A stretch of 64,000 nt of DNA from Marinactinospora thermotolerans DSM 45154 (lineage in GTDB: Bacteria > Actinomycetota > Actinomycetes > Streptosporangiales > Streptosporangiaceae): positions 62,001-126,000 of the forward strand of contig NZ_FUWS01000011.1 in assembly GCF_900167435.1 (NCBI RefSeq). The letters are read 5' to 3'. How positions within the stretch are numbered: position 1 is the stretch's first letter; each line of letters starts with the position of its first letter. Below the pieces are notes generated by a model. That model searched no databases. It was not told the DNA's origin and was given only the letters and a program-made list of their open reading frames with translations. Below, piece after piece: positions 55,599-64,000 of the stretch. The translations under genes and the position numbers were made by a program.

Positions 55599-56309
55599 AT
55601 GACCCGTGCCGAACTCGACAAGCAACCCCGTGACGTCGCCGCCATGTTCGATGACATCGCCGGCCGCTACGACCTGATGAACGACGTGCTCTCGCTGGGC
55701 CAGGACCGGATCTGGCGGCGCGCCGTCGTCAACGCCGTCGAGGCCTACAGCGGCGAGCTCGTGCTCGACCTCGCGGCCGGTACGGGGACCTCGTCGGAGT
55801 CCTTCACCGTCAAGGGCGCCAGGGTCATCGCCTGTGACTTCTCCCTGGGCATGCTCCAGGTGGGTGCACGGCGGCGGGGAGGGGCCTCGCGGCGGGGGGT
55901 CACGGTCGTCGCCGGTGACGCGCTGCGGCTGCCCTTCGCCGACGAGACCTTCGACGCCGTCACGATCTCGTTCGGGCTGCGCAACGTCAACGACGTCGAC
56001 CGGGCGCTGCGAGAGCTGCTGCGGGTCACCAAGGTCGGAGGCCGGATCGTCATCTGCGAGTTCAGCCATATCCCCGTGCGGCCGCTGGACCGGATCTACG
56101 GCGCGGGATTGAAGGTGGCGTTGCCGCTCGTCGCGCGCTGTTTCACCGGGAACCCGGGCGCCTACGCCTACCTCTCCGAGTCCATCGCCGACTGGCCGAA
56201 CCAGCCGGTGCTGGCGCGGCGCATGCAGGCGGCGGGGTGGTCGGACGTCGCCTGGCGCAATCTCACGCTGGGGGCGGTGGCGCTGCATCGGGGACGCCGG
56301 CTGGCCTAA
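55599..56309 (+). CDS. menG: demethylmenaquinone methyltransferase
   Basis: 236 residues, ATG 55599. UbiE/MenG signatures: [26 protein letters not shown] at the N-terminus, SAM site [30 protein letters not shown] and [14 protein letters not shown]. Converts demethylmenaquinone to menaquinone, the quinone used by the complex I encoded downstream. A normal full-length member. Confidence 0.96.
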   Translation: MTRAELDKQPRDVAAMFDDIAGRYDLMNDVLSLGQDRIWRRAVVNAVEAYSGELVLDLAAGTGTSSESFTVKGARVIACDFSLGMLQVGARRRGGASRRGVTVVAGDALRLPFADETFDAVTISFGLRNVNDVDRALRELLRVTKVGGRIVICEFSHIPVRPLDRIYGAGLKVALPLVARCFTGNPGAYAYLSESIADWPNQPVLARRMQAAGWSDVAWRNLTLGAVALHRGRRLA

Positions 56310-56622
56310 GCCGCGTATTCGGGTGTCTCGTCTCCATATTTGAGTACGAAAGTCCCCTCTTGCCGTATAAGGCGACAAAACAGACAGTTGTATTCCCCGT
56401 CAACTCCAGTGACAGCGTGAAAGGCCGTCGCGCCCGGAAAGGGCGCGGACAAGATGAATGCCCCCCGGGGGTCGCTCGTGGCTCGGGAAAGGTCTAGACT
56501 GCGGGCAAAAGGGTTTGTGAAGCCCTTCACAAGCGTACGAACCTTTTCGAAGTAGCAAGCAGCCACACCAGCGGGTCCCCGCCCCGCCTGCGCAGAGCCG
56601 CGCCGACCAGTCAGGACCACTC
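56310..56622. other. 313-base regulatory region of menJ-nuo
   Basis: No gene is supported. It contains TAGACT (56495-56500), a -10 candidate with no clear -35, and an 18-base operator downstream of it. The remaining sequence is GC-rich with some A/T patches (56325-56400). Confidence 0.55.
56515..56532. promoter_or_regulatory. Rex operator
   Basis: TTGTGAAGCCCTTCACAA is a perfect 7-4-7 palindrome matching the Rex operator (TTGTGAAW4TTCACAA in Gram-positive bacteria; TGTGAACN3TTCACA in Streptomyces, with one change). It begins 15 bases past the end of the predicted -10, so Rex would block early transcription of menJ-nuo when NADH/NAD+ is low. Confidence 0.8.
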
Positions 56623-57930
56623 GTGAGCGAGACAGCACCGACCACACCGTCTGCCGTCAAGGAACGCCCCGAGCACGAGGCCGACGTCATCGTCGTCGGC
56701 GCGGGTCCGGCCGGTTCCACCGTCGCCTACTACCTGGCCCAGGCCGGCCTCGACGTTCTGGTCCTGGAGAAGACCGCCTTCCCCCGCGAGAAGGTCTGTG
56801 GCGACGGTCTGACCCCCCGCGCGGTCAAGCAGCTCACGGCGATGGGCATCTCCTTCGACGACGAGGGCTGGATCCGCAACCGCGGACTGCGCATCATCGG
56901 CGGCGGGGTGCGGCTGGAACTGCCCTGGCCGGAGCTTGCCGAGTACCCCGACTACGGGCTGGTCCGCACCCGCTTCGACTTCGACCAGATCCTCGCCGAG
57001 AACGCGGTCAAGGCCGGCGCGCGGCTGCTGGAGCGCACCAACGTCACCGAGCCGATCATCGACGCGCGCAGCAACCGCATCGTGGGCGTGCGCGCGAAGA
57101 ACGCCGAGGGCGAGCGGGTGACCTACCGGGCCCCGTTGGTCGTCGCCGCCGACGGCAACTCCTCGCGGCTGTCGGTCGCGATGGGCATCCGCAAGCGCGA
57201 CGACCGTCCGATGGGGGTCGCGGTGCGGACCTACTTCACCAGCCCCCGCCATGACGACGACTACCTGGAGTCCTGGCTGGAGCTGTGGGACTCCAGCGGC
57301 GGGCGTGAGGTGCTGCTTCCCGGCTACGGCTGGGTCTTCGGCGTGGGCGACGGCACGAGCAACGTCGGCCTGGGCATCCTCAACTCCACGGCCTCCTTCC
57401 AAGACGTCGACTACCGCAAGCTCCTGCGCCGCTGGACGCAGAGCATGCCCGCCGAGTGGGGGTTCACGGAGGAGAACCAGCAGGGGGGCATCCGCGGTGC
57501 CGCGCTGCCCATGGGCTTCAACCGCACCCCCCACTACTCCCGCGGCCTGCTCCTCGTGGGCGACGCCGGCGGCATGGTCAACCCGTTCAACGGCGAGGGC
57601 ATCGCTTATGCCATGGAGGCCGGGCACATCGCCGCCGACGTCATCGTCCAGGCGATGAGCCGCCCCACCCAGCAGGCGCGGGAACGCACCCTCCTCGCCT
57701 ACCCGCGCACGCTCCGCGACACCTACGGCGGCTACTACACCCTCGGACGCTACTTCGTGAAGATGATCGGCAACCCGGACATCATGAAGTACGCGACCAA
57801 GTACGGGCTGCCCCGGCCCCTGCTGATGCGGTTCACGCTGAAGCTGCTGGCCAACCTGACCGAGCCGAGCCAAGGGGACGCGATGGACCGGGTGATCAAC
57901 GGTCTGTCCAAGATGGCCCCGGCGGCCTGA
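56623..57930 (+). CDS. menJ: FAD-dependent geranylgeranyl/menaquinone reductase
   Basis: 435 residues, GTG start. FAD motif DVIVVGAGPAGSTVAYYLA, then CGDGLTPRAVKQL and RTRFDFDQILAENAVKAGA; the second FAD segment LLLVGDAGGMVNPFNGEGIAYAMEAG. This is the geranylgeranyl-reductase family that in Mycobacterium (MenJ) saturates one double bond of the menaquinone side chain. Between menG and nuo, that role is very likely here. An assumption is that the isoprenoid, not a lipid, is the substrate. Confidence 0.85.
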   Translation: MSETAPTTPSAVKERPEHEADVIVVGAGPAGSTVAYYLAQAGLDVLVLEKTAFPREKVCGDGLTPRAVKQLTAMGISFDDEGWIRNRGLRIIGGGVRLELPWPELAEYPDYGLVRTRFDFDQILAENAVKAGARLLERTNVTEPIIDARSNRIVGVRAKNAEGERVTYRAPLVVAADGNSSRLSVAMGIRKRDDRPMGVAVRTYFTSPRHDDDYLESWLELWDSSGGREVLLPGYGWVFGVGDGTSNVGLGILNSTASFQDVDYRKLLRRWTQSMPAEWGFTEENQQGGIRGAALPMGFNRTPHYSRGLLLVGDAGGMVNPFNGEGIAYAMEAGHIAADVIVQAMSRPTQQARERTLLAYPRTLRDTYGGYYTLGRYFVKMIGNPDIMKYATKYGLPRPLLMRFTLKLLANLTEPSQGDAMDRVINGLSKMAPAA

Positions 57931-58099
57931 GCCGGCCCGGACGACCCCGAAGGGCCTGCCTCATGGCAACCGCGACGCAAAGGCCACCACCGCAAGTGAA
58001 AGAAATCACATGCGGGAACATCACCATGTCCACGGGCGCGGGAGGCGAATCGACCCCCGCCTTCCGCGCGCCCCGTGACGAGAAGGGGAACGGCTAGCG

Positions 58100-58459
58100 A
58101 TGGAGCTGTACGCACCCATCTTCGTGCTCGGCGGGATCGGCGCCGGGTTCGTGGTCCTGTCCATGGTGGTCGGAGCGATCGCCGGGCCCAAACGCTACAA
58201 CCGGGCCAAGCTCCAGGCCTACGAGTGCGGGATCGACCCGACGCCACAGCCGGTGGGCGGTGGCCGCTTCACGATCAAGTACTACCTGACCGCGATGCTG
58301 TTCATCGTCTTCGACATCGAGGTGATCTTCCTCGTGCCCTGGGCGATCCACCTCGACGCGCTCGGCATGTTCGGCCTCGTCGCGATGCTGCTCTTCCTCG
58401 TCAACGTCTCGATCGCCTACGCCTACGAGTGGCGCCGCGGCGGTCTCGAATGGGGCTGA
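58100..58459 (+). CDS. nuoA: NADH-quinone oxidoreductase subunit A
   Basis: 119 residues, ATG start. Three membrane helices and the block [42 protein letters not shown], typical of NuoA/ND3, including the conserved Cys (ECG) that lines the quinone site. 169 bases after menJ, without an evident terminator, so menJ-nuo is likely one transcript. Confidence 0.97.
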   Translation: MELYAPIFVLGGIGAGFVVLSMVVGAIAGPKRYNRAKLQAYECGIDPTPQPVGGGRFTIKYYLTAMLFIVFDIEVIFLVPWAIHLDALGMFGLVAMLLFLVNVSIAYAYEWRRGGLEWG

Positions 58460-58547
58460 CGCGGATGCCCCGCCCACCCAAGATCACCGCACGTCCGCCG
58501 TGCGGTCATTCCAGCGGAACGGACAACCGGGAAAGGGGGTTCGCGGG

Positions 58548-59105
58548 ATGGGTCTCGAGGAGAAGCTGCCGAGCGGCTTCCTGCTGACGACGGTCGAACA
58601 GGTCGTCGGCTTCGTGCGCAAGTCGTCCATGTGGCCGGCGACGTTCGGACTGGCCTGCTGCGCCATCGAGATGATGTCGGCCGGCGGACCACGCTTCGAC
58701 ATCGCGCGGTTCGGCATGGAGAGGTTCTCCGCCACGCCGCGTCAGGCCGATCTGATGATCGTCGCGGGCCGGGTCAGCCAGAAGATGGCCCCCGTGCTCC
58801 GGCAGATCTACGACCAGATGGCCGAGCCGAAGTGGGTGATCGCCATGGGCGTCTGCGCCTCCAGCGGTGGCATGTTCAACAACTACGCCATCGTGCAGGG
58901 CGTCGATCACATCGTGCCTGTGGACATCTACCTCCCGGGGTGCCCGCCGCGACCGGAGATGTTGCTGGACGCCGTGCTGAAACTGCACGACAAGGTCCAA
59001 AACACCAAGCTCGGCGCGCACCGTGAACGTGAGATCGAGGAGATCGAGCAGCGTAAGCTGCGCACTCTTCCTCTGGTTCAGCGGACCGAGGGGGTGACCC
59101 CATGA
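58548..59105 (+). CDS. nuoB: NADH-quinone oxidoreductase subunit B
   Basis: 185 residues from ATG 58548 with GAAAGGGGG upstream. The 4Fe-4S cluster N2 Cys are visible: [20 protein letters not shown] and [10 protein letters not shown]. It holds the terminal cluster near the quinone. The tail ([15 protein letters not shown]) is the usual actinobacterial type. Overlaps nuoC by four bases. Confidence 0.97.
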   Translation: MGLEEKLPSGFLLTTVEQVVGFVRKSSMWPATFGLACCAIEMMSAGGPRFDIARFGMERFSATPRQADLMIVAGRVSQKMAPVLRQIYDQMAEPKWVIAMGVCASSGGMFNNYAIVQGVDHIVPVDIYLPGCPPRPEMLLDAVLKLHDKVQNTKLGAHREREIEEIEQRKLRTLPLVQRTEGVTP

Positions 59106-59860
59106 GCCCCCAAGATCACAAAGGACAGACTAACCCCCCGGAAGGGGAGAACGCCCCTATTCGGGCAGGTGAGCAACGTCTCAGTTCCCCGGTGGTCCGC
59201 ACCGGCATGTTCGGAAGCCGGACATCCGGTGACACATCGGGCTATGGGGGGCTGCGGGTCCGCGGCGCCCCTCCGATGGGCACCGAACCGCCCTACACCG
59301 ACCCCGACGACCCGCGCACCGAGGGGTACGACGAGATCGTCACCGCCCTGCGGCACGGGCTGGGCGCCGAAGGGGCCGGGTTCGCCGACGCGGTGGAGAG
59401 GGTCGTCGTCGACCGGGGGGAGCTGACCCTCCACATCCGCCGCGACCGGCTGCGCGACGTCGCCCGCCGGCTGCGCGACGACCCCGCGCTGCGCTTCGAG
59501 CTGTGTCTGGGGGTCTCCGGCGTCCACTACCCCTCCGACGAGGGGCGCGAGCTGCACGCGGTCTACCACTTCCGCTCGATCACCCACAACCGGGAGATCC
59601 GGCTGGAGGTCACCTGCCCCGACGCCGACCCGCGTGTTCCCTCGATCGTCGACGTCTACCCCACCAACGACTGGCACGAGCGCGAGGCCTGGGACTTCTT
59701 CGGCATCGTCTTCGAGGGGCATCCGGCCCTGACCCGGATCCAGATGCCCGACGACTGGGAGGGGCACCCGCAGCGCAAGGACTACCCCCTGGGCGGGATC
59801 CCGGTGGAGTACCGGGGCGCCAAGATCCCCCCGCCGGACGAGCGGAGGTCGTACGCATGA
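59102..59860 (+). CDS. nuoC: NADH-quinone oxidoreductase subunit C
   Basis: 252 residues, ATG overlapping the nuoB stop. Core: [35 protein letters not shown] and [46 protein letters not shown]. An extra 70-residue N-terminus (SGDTSGYGG and similar) is typical for this phylum. Overlaps nuoD by four bases. Not fused to NuoD, unlike in E. coli. Confidence 0.96.
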   Translation: MSPQDHKGQTNPPEGENAPIRAGEQRLSSPVVRTGMFGSRTSGDTSGYGGLRVRGAPPMGTEPPYTDPDDPRTEGYDEIVTALRHGLGAEGAGFADAVERVVVDRGELTLHIRRDRLRDVARRLRDDPALRFELCLGVSGVHYPSDEGRELHAVYHFRSITHNREIRLEVTCPDADPRVPSIVDVYPTNDWHEREAWDFFGIVFEGHPALTRIQMPDDWEGHPQRKDYPLGGIPVEYRGAKIPPPDERRSYA

Positions 59861-61152
59861 CCACCACCGACACCTACGTGGACGCCTCGGGCGGCGACTG
59901 GGACCAGGTCGTCTCGGCGGCGCGTGAGGGAGCCGCCGAACGCCTCGTCGTCAACATGGGGCCGCAGCACCCTTCGACGCACGGCGTCTTGAGGCTCATC
60001 CTGACCCTGGACGGCGAGACCGTCACCGAGGCCCGGGTCGGCATCGGCTACCTGCACACCGGCATCGAGAAGAACATGGAGTTCCGAACGTGGACGCAGG
60101 GCACCACGTTCGTGACCCGCATGGACTACCTCACGCCGATCTTCAACGAGGTGGCCTACTGCCTGGCCGTGGAGAAGCTGCTCGGCATCACCGAGCGGGT
60201 TCCCGAGCGCGCCGACGTCATCCGGGTCCTGATGATGGAGCTCAACCGGATGTCCTCGCACTTCGTCGCGATGGCCACGTTCGGCATGGAGCTCGGCGCG
60301 ACCACGATCATGACCAACGGGTTCCGCGAGCGCGAGATGATCCTCGACATCTTCGAGATGATCACCGGCCTGCGGATGAACCACGCCTACATCCGCCCCG
60401 GAGGGGTCGCCCAGGACCTGCCGCCCGGAGCCGTCGGCAAGATCAAGGAACTGCTCACCGAGATGCCCAAGCGCATCCGGGACATGCGCCGGCTGCTCGA
60501 CGCCAACCCCATCTACCTCAAGCGCACCCGCGACGTCGCCTACCTCGACCTCGCCGGATGCATGGCCCTGGGCGTCACCGGACCCCTGCTGCGCGCCTCG
60601 GGGCTGGGCTGGGACCTGCGCAAGGCCAAGCCGTACTGCGGCTATGAGAACTACGAGTTCGACATCCCGGTCTCCGACGGCGGCGACGTCTACGCGCGCT
60701 ACCGGGTGCGCGTAGCGGAGCTGGAGCAGAGCCTGCGCATCATCGAACAGTGCCTGGACCGGCTCAAGCCGGGCCCGGTGATGATCGAGGACGCCAAGAT
60801 CGGCTGGCCGGCCCAACTCGCGCTCGGCGCCGACGGCCTGGGCAACTCCCCCGACCACATCGCCCACATCATGGGCGGCTCGATGGAGGCGCTCATCCAC
60901 CACTTCAAGCTCGTCACCGAGGGCTTCCGGGTGCCGCCGGGCCAGGCCTACGCGGCGGTCGAGAGCGCCAAGGGCGAACTCGGCTGCCACGCGGTCAGCG
61001 ACGGCGGGCCGCGCCCCTACCGGGTGCACTTCCGCGACCCCTCGTTCACCCACCTCCAGGCGGTGGCGGCGATGTGCGAAGGCGGCACGGTGGCCGACGT
61101 CATCGCGGCGGTGGCCAGCATCGACCCTGTGATGGGAGGCGTGGACCGCTGA
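59857..61152 (+). CDS. nuoD: NADH-quinone oxidoreductase subunit D
   Basis: 431 residues, ATG start. NuoD blocks: [63 protein letters not shown] and [10 protein letters not shown]. It forms the quinone pocket with NuoB. Stop and next ATG overlap by one base. Its closeness in the operon matches strict subunit stoichiometry. Confidence 0.97.
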   Translation: MTTTDTYVDASGGDWDQVVSAAREGAAERLVVNMGPQHPSTHGVLRLILTLDGETVTEARVGIGYLHTGIEKNMEFRTWTQGTTFVTRMDYLTPIFNEVAYCLAVEKLLGITERVPERADVIRVLMMELNRMSSHFVAMATFGMELGATTIMTNGFREREMILDIFEMITGLRMNHAYIRPGGVAQDLPPGAVGKIKELLTEMPKRIRDMRRLLDANPIYLKRTRDVAYLDLAGCMALGVTGPLLRASGLGWDLRKAKPYCGYENYEFDIPVSDGGDVYARYRVRVAELEQSLRIIEQCLDRLKPGPVMIEDAKIGWPAQLALGADGLGNSPDHIAHIMGGSMEALIHHFKLVTEGFRVPPGQAYAAVESAKGELGCHAVSDGGPRPYRVHFRDPSFTHLQAVAAMCEGGTVADVIAAVASIDPVMGGVDR

Positions 61153-61862
61153 TGAGCGTGTTCAGCGACGAGACGACCCGGGCCCGGCTGGAAGTCGACG
61201 CCAAGGAGATCATCGCCCGCTACCCGCGGGAGCGTTCCGCGTTGCTGCCCCTCCTGCACCTGGTGCAGGCCGAGGAGGGGTACGTCAGCGCGGACGGCAT
61301 CGCCTTCTGCGCCGAGCAGCTCGGCATCACCACCGCCGAGGTGACCGCCGTGGCCACCTTCTACACGATGTACAAGCGCCGTCCGACCGGCGAGTACCAC
61401 GTCGGCGTGTGCACGAACACGCTGTGCGCGGTGATGGGCGGCGACGAGATCTTCGCGGCCCTCAAGGAACACCTGGGCATCGGCAACGACGAGACCACCG
61501 AGGACGGCAAGGTCTCGCTGGAGCACGTCGAGTGCAACGCGGCCTGCGACTTCGCGCCGGTCGTGATGGTCAACTGGGAGTTCTTCGACAACCAGACGCC
61601 CGACAGCGCCAAGAGCCTCGTCGACGACCTGCGCCTGGGCCGTGACGTCAAGCCCACCCGGGGACCCGACCGCCTGTGCACCTGGAAGCAGGCGTCCCGG
61701 GTGCTCGCCGGATTCTCCGACGGCCTGGCCACCCAGGGGGCGCAGGCCGGCGCGCCGTCGCTGGCCGGCCTCGACGTGGCCCGTCGCAACGGCTGGACAG
61801 CGCCCGACCCGGCCCGCCCGGCGGCCGAACGGGCCGACGACGTCGAAGGGGACGCGAAGTGA
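61152..61862 (+). CDS. nuoE: NADH-quinone oxidoreductase subunit E
   Basis: 236 residues. 2Fe-2S cluster N1a residues: VCTNTLC (two Cys) and ECNAACDFAPV (two Cys). Near-N-terminal helices LLHLVQAEEGYVSADG and VATFYTMYKRRPTGEY are typical. The last 75 residues extend beyond the E. coli protein and are Ala/Gly-rich. Overlaps nuoF by four bases. Confidence 0.96.
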   Translation: MSVFSDETTRARLEVDAKEIIARYPRERSALLPLLHLVQAEEGYVSADGIAFCAEQLGITTAEVTAVATFYTMYKRRPTGEYHVGVCTNTLCAVMGGDEIFAALKEHLGIGNDETTEDGKVSLEHVECNAACDFAPVVMVNWEFFDNQTPDSAKSLVDDLRLGRDVKPTRGPDRLCTWKQASRVLAGFSDGLATQGAQAGAPSLAGLDVARRNGWTAPDPARPAAERADDVEGDAK

Positions 61863-63157
61863 CGACGCTGACGCCGGTCCTCTCCCGCAACTGGGACCGA
61901 CCCGATTCCTTCACCCTCGCGGCCTACCGCGAGACCGGTGGATACCAGGCCCTGCGCAAGGCGCTGACGATGGAGCCCGACGCCATCGTGGAGCTGGTCA
62001 AGTCCTCCGGCCTGCGCGGCCGGGGCGGGGCCGGCTTCCCGACCGGGATGAAGTGGGGGTTCCTGCCCAAGGACAACCCCAACCCGCGCTACCTCGTCGT
62101 CAACGCCGACGAGTCCGAACCGGGCACCTGCAAGGACATCCCGCTGCTGCTCGCCAACCCGCACGCGCTCGTCGAGGGCATCGCGATCGCCTCCTACGCG
62201 ATCCGCAGCAACACCGCCTTCGTCTACGTGCGCGGCGAGGTCCTGCACGTCATCCGGCGGCTGCGGCACGCGGTGGCCGAGGCCTATGAGGCGGGGCTGC
62301 TCGGCCGGGACGTCCTCGGCAGCGGGTTCGACCTCGACGTGGTCGTCCACGCGGGCGCGGGCGCCTACATCTGCGGCGAGGAGACCGCGCTGCTCGACTC
62401 GCTGGAGGGGTACCGCGGCCAGCCCCGGCTCAAGCCGCCCTTCCCCGCCGTGGCCGGCCTGTACGCCTCGCCCACGGTCGTCAACAACGTCGAGTCGATC
62501 GCCAGCGTGCCGAGCATCGTGGCCAACGGCGCCGAGTGGTTCACCTCGATGGGCACCGAGAAGTCGGCCGGTTTCGGCTTCTTCTCCCTGTCGGGGCACG
62601 TCACCCGGCCCGGCCAGTACGAGGCGCCGCTCGGGGTGACGCTGCGCGAGCTGCTGGACATGGCCGGCGGGATCCGCGCCGGCCACGAGCTGAAGTTCTG
62701 GACCCCCGGCGGGTCCTCCACCCCGATCTTCACGGCGGACCACCTGGACACGCCGCTGGACTTCGAATCGGTGGGCGCCGCGGGGTCGATGCTGGGCACC
62801 CGCGCGTTGCAGATCTTCGACGAGACGACGTGCGTCGTGCGCGCGGTCGGCAGGTGGATCTCCTTCTACGCCCACGAGTCGTGCGGGAAGTGCACGCCGT
62901 GCCGCGAGGGCAACTACTGGATGGTGCAGGTCCTGGAGCGGCTGGAGGACGGCCGGGGCACCGAGGCCGACCTCGACCGGCTGCTGGACATCTGCGACAA
63001 CCTCCTCGGCCGCTCCTTCTGCGCGCTGGGGGACGGCGCGACCAGCCCCGTGACGTCGTCCATCAAGTACTTCCGCCAGGAGTACCTCGACCACCTGGAA
63101 CACGGTGGCTGCCCGTTCGACCACGCCAAGTCGACGGTGTGGGGAGGAGGCCGGTGA
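61859..63157 (+). CDS. nuoF: NADH-quinone oxidoreductase subunit F
   Basis: 432 residues, GTG start overlapping nuoE. FMN/NADH site [18 protein letters not shown] and [31 protein letters not shown]3 4Fe-4S cluster Cys in [12 protein letters not shown] and RSFCALGDG. It accepts electrons from NADH. The C-terminal [13 protein letters not shown] is normal. Confidence 0.97.
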   Translation: MTTLTPVLSRNWDRPDSFTLAAYRETGGYQALRKALTMEPDAIVELVKSSGLRGRGGAGFPTGMKWGFLPKDNPNPRYLVVNADESEPGTCKDIPLLLANPHALVEGIAIASYAIRSNTAFVYVRGEVLHVIRRLRHAVAEAYEAGLLGRDVLGSGFDLDVVVHAGAGAYICGEETALLDSLEGYRGQPRLKPPFPAVAGLYASPTVVNNVESIASVPSIVANGAEWFTSMGTEKSAGFGFFSLSGHVTRPGQYEAPLGVTLRELLDMAGGIRAGHELKFWTPGGSSTPIFTADHLDTPLDFESVGAAGSMLGTRALQIFDETTCVVRAVGRWISFYAHESCGKCTPCREGNYWMVQVLERLEDGRGTEADLDRLLDICDNLLGRSFCALGDGATSPVTSSIKYFRQEYLDHLEHGGCPFDHAKSTVWGGGR

Positions 63158-63215
63158 GACCCGACCGGACCACGACCGACACCCACCGGACACGACGGGA
63201 ACGCGAGGAGGAACG

Positions 63216-64000
63216 GTGACCGTCACCACGAACACGACTTCGGGCGGGACGCCCGCAGTCCCCCCGGAGGACCTCGTCACCGTCACCATCGACGGCTTCG
63301 AGATCCAGGTGCCCAAGGGCACCCTGATCATCCGCGCGGCCGAGCTGCTGGGCATCCAGATCCCCCGGTTCTGCGACCACCCGCTGCTCGACCCGGTCGG
63401 CGCGTGCCGCCAGTGCCTGGTCGAGATCCCCGACGCGGGCAACGGGCGGGGAATGCCCAAACCGCAGGCGTCGTGCACGACCACCGTCATGCCGGGCATG
63501 GTCGTCAAGACGCAGCTCACCTCGCCGGTGGCCGAGAAGGCCCAGCGCGGGATCATGGAATTCCTGCTGATCAACCACCCGCTGGACTGCCCGGTCTGCG
63601 ACAAGGGCGGTGAGTGCCCCCTGCAGAACCAGGCCATGTCCACCGGCCAGGGCGAGACCCGCTTCACCGAGACCAAGCGGACCTTCCCCAAGCCGATCCC
63701 GCTGTCCAGCCAGGTGCTGCTGGACCGGGAGCGCTGCATCCAGTGCGCCCGTTGCACCCGGTTCTCCGCCCAGATCGCCGGCGACCCGTTCATCGAGCTG
63801 CTGGAACGCGGCGCCAAGGAACAGGTCGGGATCGCCGAGGGGCAGCCGTTCCAGTCCTACTTCTCCGGCAACACGGTGCAGATCTGCCCGGTCGGCGCGC
63901 TGACCGGCGCGGCCTACCGCTTCCGTTCGCGCCCCTTCGACCTGGTCTCCACGCCCAGCGTGTGCGAGCACTGCGCCTCGGGCTGCGGGCTGCGCACCGA
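63216..64000 (+). CDS. nuoG: NADH-quinone oxidoreductase subunit G, N-terminal part
   Basis: Cut by the window end after about 261 residues. GTG start with GAGGAGG upstream. Iron-sulfur Cys sets are visible: [21 protein letters not shown] (2Fe-2S), [17 protein letters not shown] (N5-type), [10 protein letters not shown] and CEHCASGCG. NuoG carries the electron wire from NuoE/F to NuoI and NuoB. The rest of the nuo operon (H-N) is expected beyond the window. Confidence 0.97.
   Translation, partial: MTVTTNTTSGGTPAVPPEDLVTVTIDGFEIQVPKGTLIIRAAELLGIQIPRFCDHPLLDPVGACRQCLVEIPDAGNGRGMPKPQASCTTTVMPGMVVKTQLTSPVAEKAQRGIMEFLLINHPLDCPVCDKGGECPLQNQAMSTGQGETRFTETKRTFPKPIPLSSQVLLDRERCIQCARCTRFSAQIAGDPFIELLERGAKEQVGIAEGQPFQSYFSGNTVQICPVGALTGAAYRFRSRPFDLVSTPSVCEHCASGCGLRT

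Noticed and set aside
56490-56502. AGGTCTAGACTG resembling a DasR site
   Set aside because: Only the core GGTCTAGAC fits and it coincides with the -10 candidate; there is no sugar-use gene nearby.

Overview
The window is chromosomal DNA from a high-GC, filamentous, sporulating actinomycete. Evidence: very GC-rich coding DNA, many GTG starts, short translationally coupled operons, Lsr2, ClpC, a BldC ortholog, a second BldC/excisionase-like regulator, a chaplin-like secreted protein, and actinobacterial gene neighbourhoods (dacB-metalloprotease-tilS-hpt-ftsH-folE; panC-nad-coaX-lysS; lsr2-clpC; menG-menJ-nuo). A member of the Nocardiopsaceae or a relative is my best guess; that is inference. 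I see no rRNA, tRNA, CRISPR array, insertion sequence or prophage. This is mostly core genome, with the unusual material in fusions, degenerate paralogs and operators.

Layout. 1-5.1 kb: end of a BCCT osmolyte transporter, a DEDDh exonuclease, a small gene with a perfect actinobacterial LexA box, a NERD-like membrane protein and a sigma-region-2-like membrane protein. 5.2-15.9 kb: ppa, dacB, metalloprotease, tilS, hpt, ftsH, then folate genes folE, folP, SnoaL-like, folB, folK and a DUF3180 protein. 16-19.3 kb: two bacterial-PH membrane proteins and a chaplin-like gene. 19.4-26.3 kb: cofactor genes (DUF2520 protein, panC, a fused nadB-nadC, coaX), then lysS. 26.9-35.4 kb: an HTH regulator, an argA-like GNAT, a large EndoQ-type PHP/UvrD helicase fusion, lsr2 and clpC. 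35.5-39.6 kb: DUF3105 protein, mutY, an anchored protein and radA. 39.9-48.4 kb: SGNH esterase, lipoprotein, methyltransferase divergent from a sugar isomerase-like gene, TetR, a degenerate proline-dehydrogenase-like gene, proC, acuC, a phosphatase-like gene and an HTH gene. 48.7-52.7 kb: cytochrome c maturation system II (resA-like, ccdA, resB, ccsB). 52.8-56.3 kb: small membrane protein, bldC, DUF4229 protein, secreted beta-propeller and menG. 56.6-64 kb: menJ-like reductase and nuoA-G (nuoG cut by the window end).

How they fit together. The right half is respiratory: cytochrome c assembly, menaquinone methylation and saturation, and complex I. A near-perfect Rex operator lies in the leader of menJ-nuo, suggesting NADH/NAD+ control. 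Three DNA-repair proteins (EndoQ-UvrD fusion, MutY, RadA) and a LexA-box gene give a second theme. The items most worth following up are the EndoQ-UvrD fusion, the LexA-box gene of unknown function, the NadB-NadC fusion, and the two degenerate paralogs (sigma-like membrane protein and proline dehydrogenase-like protein).
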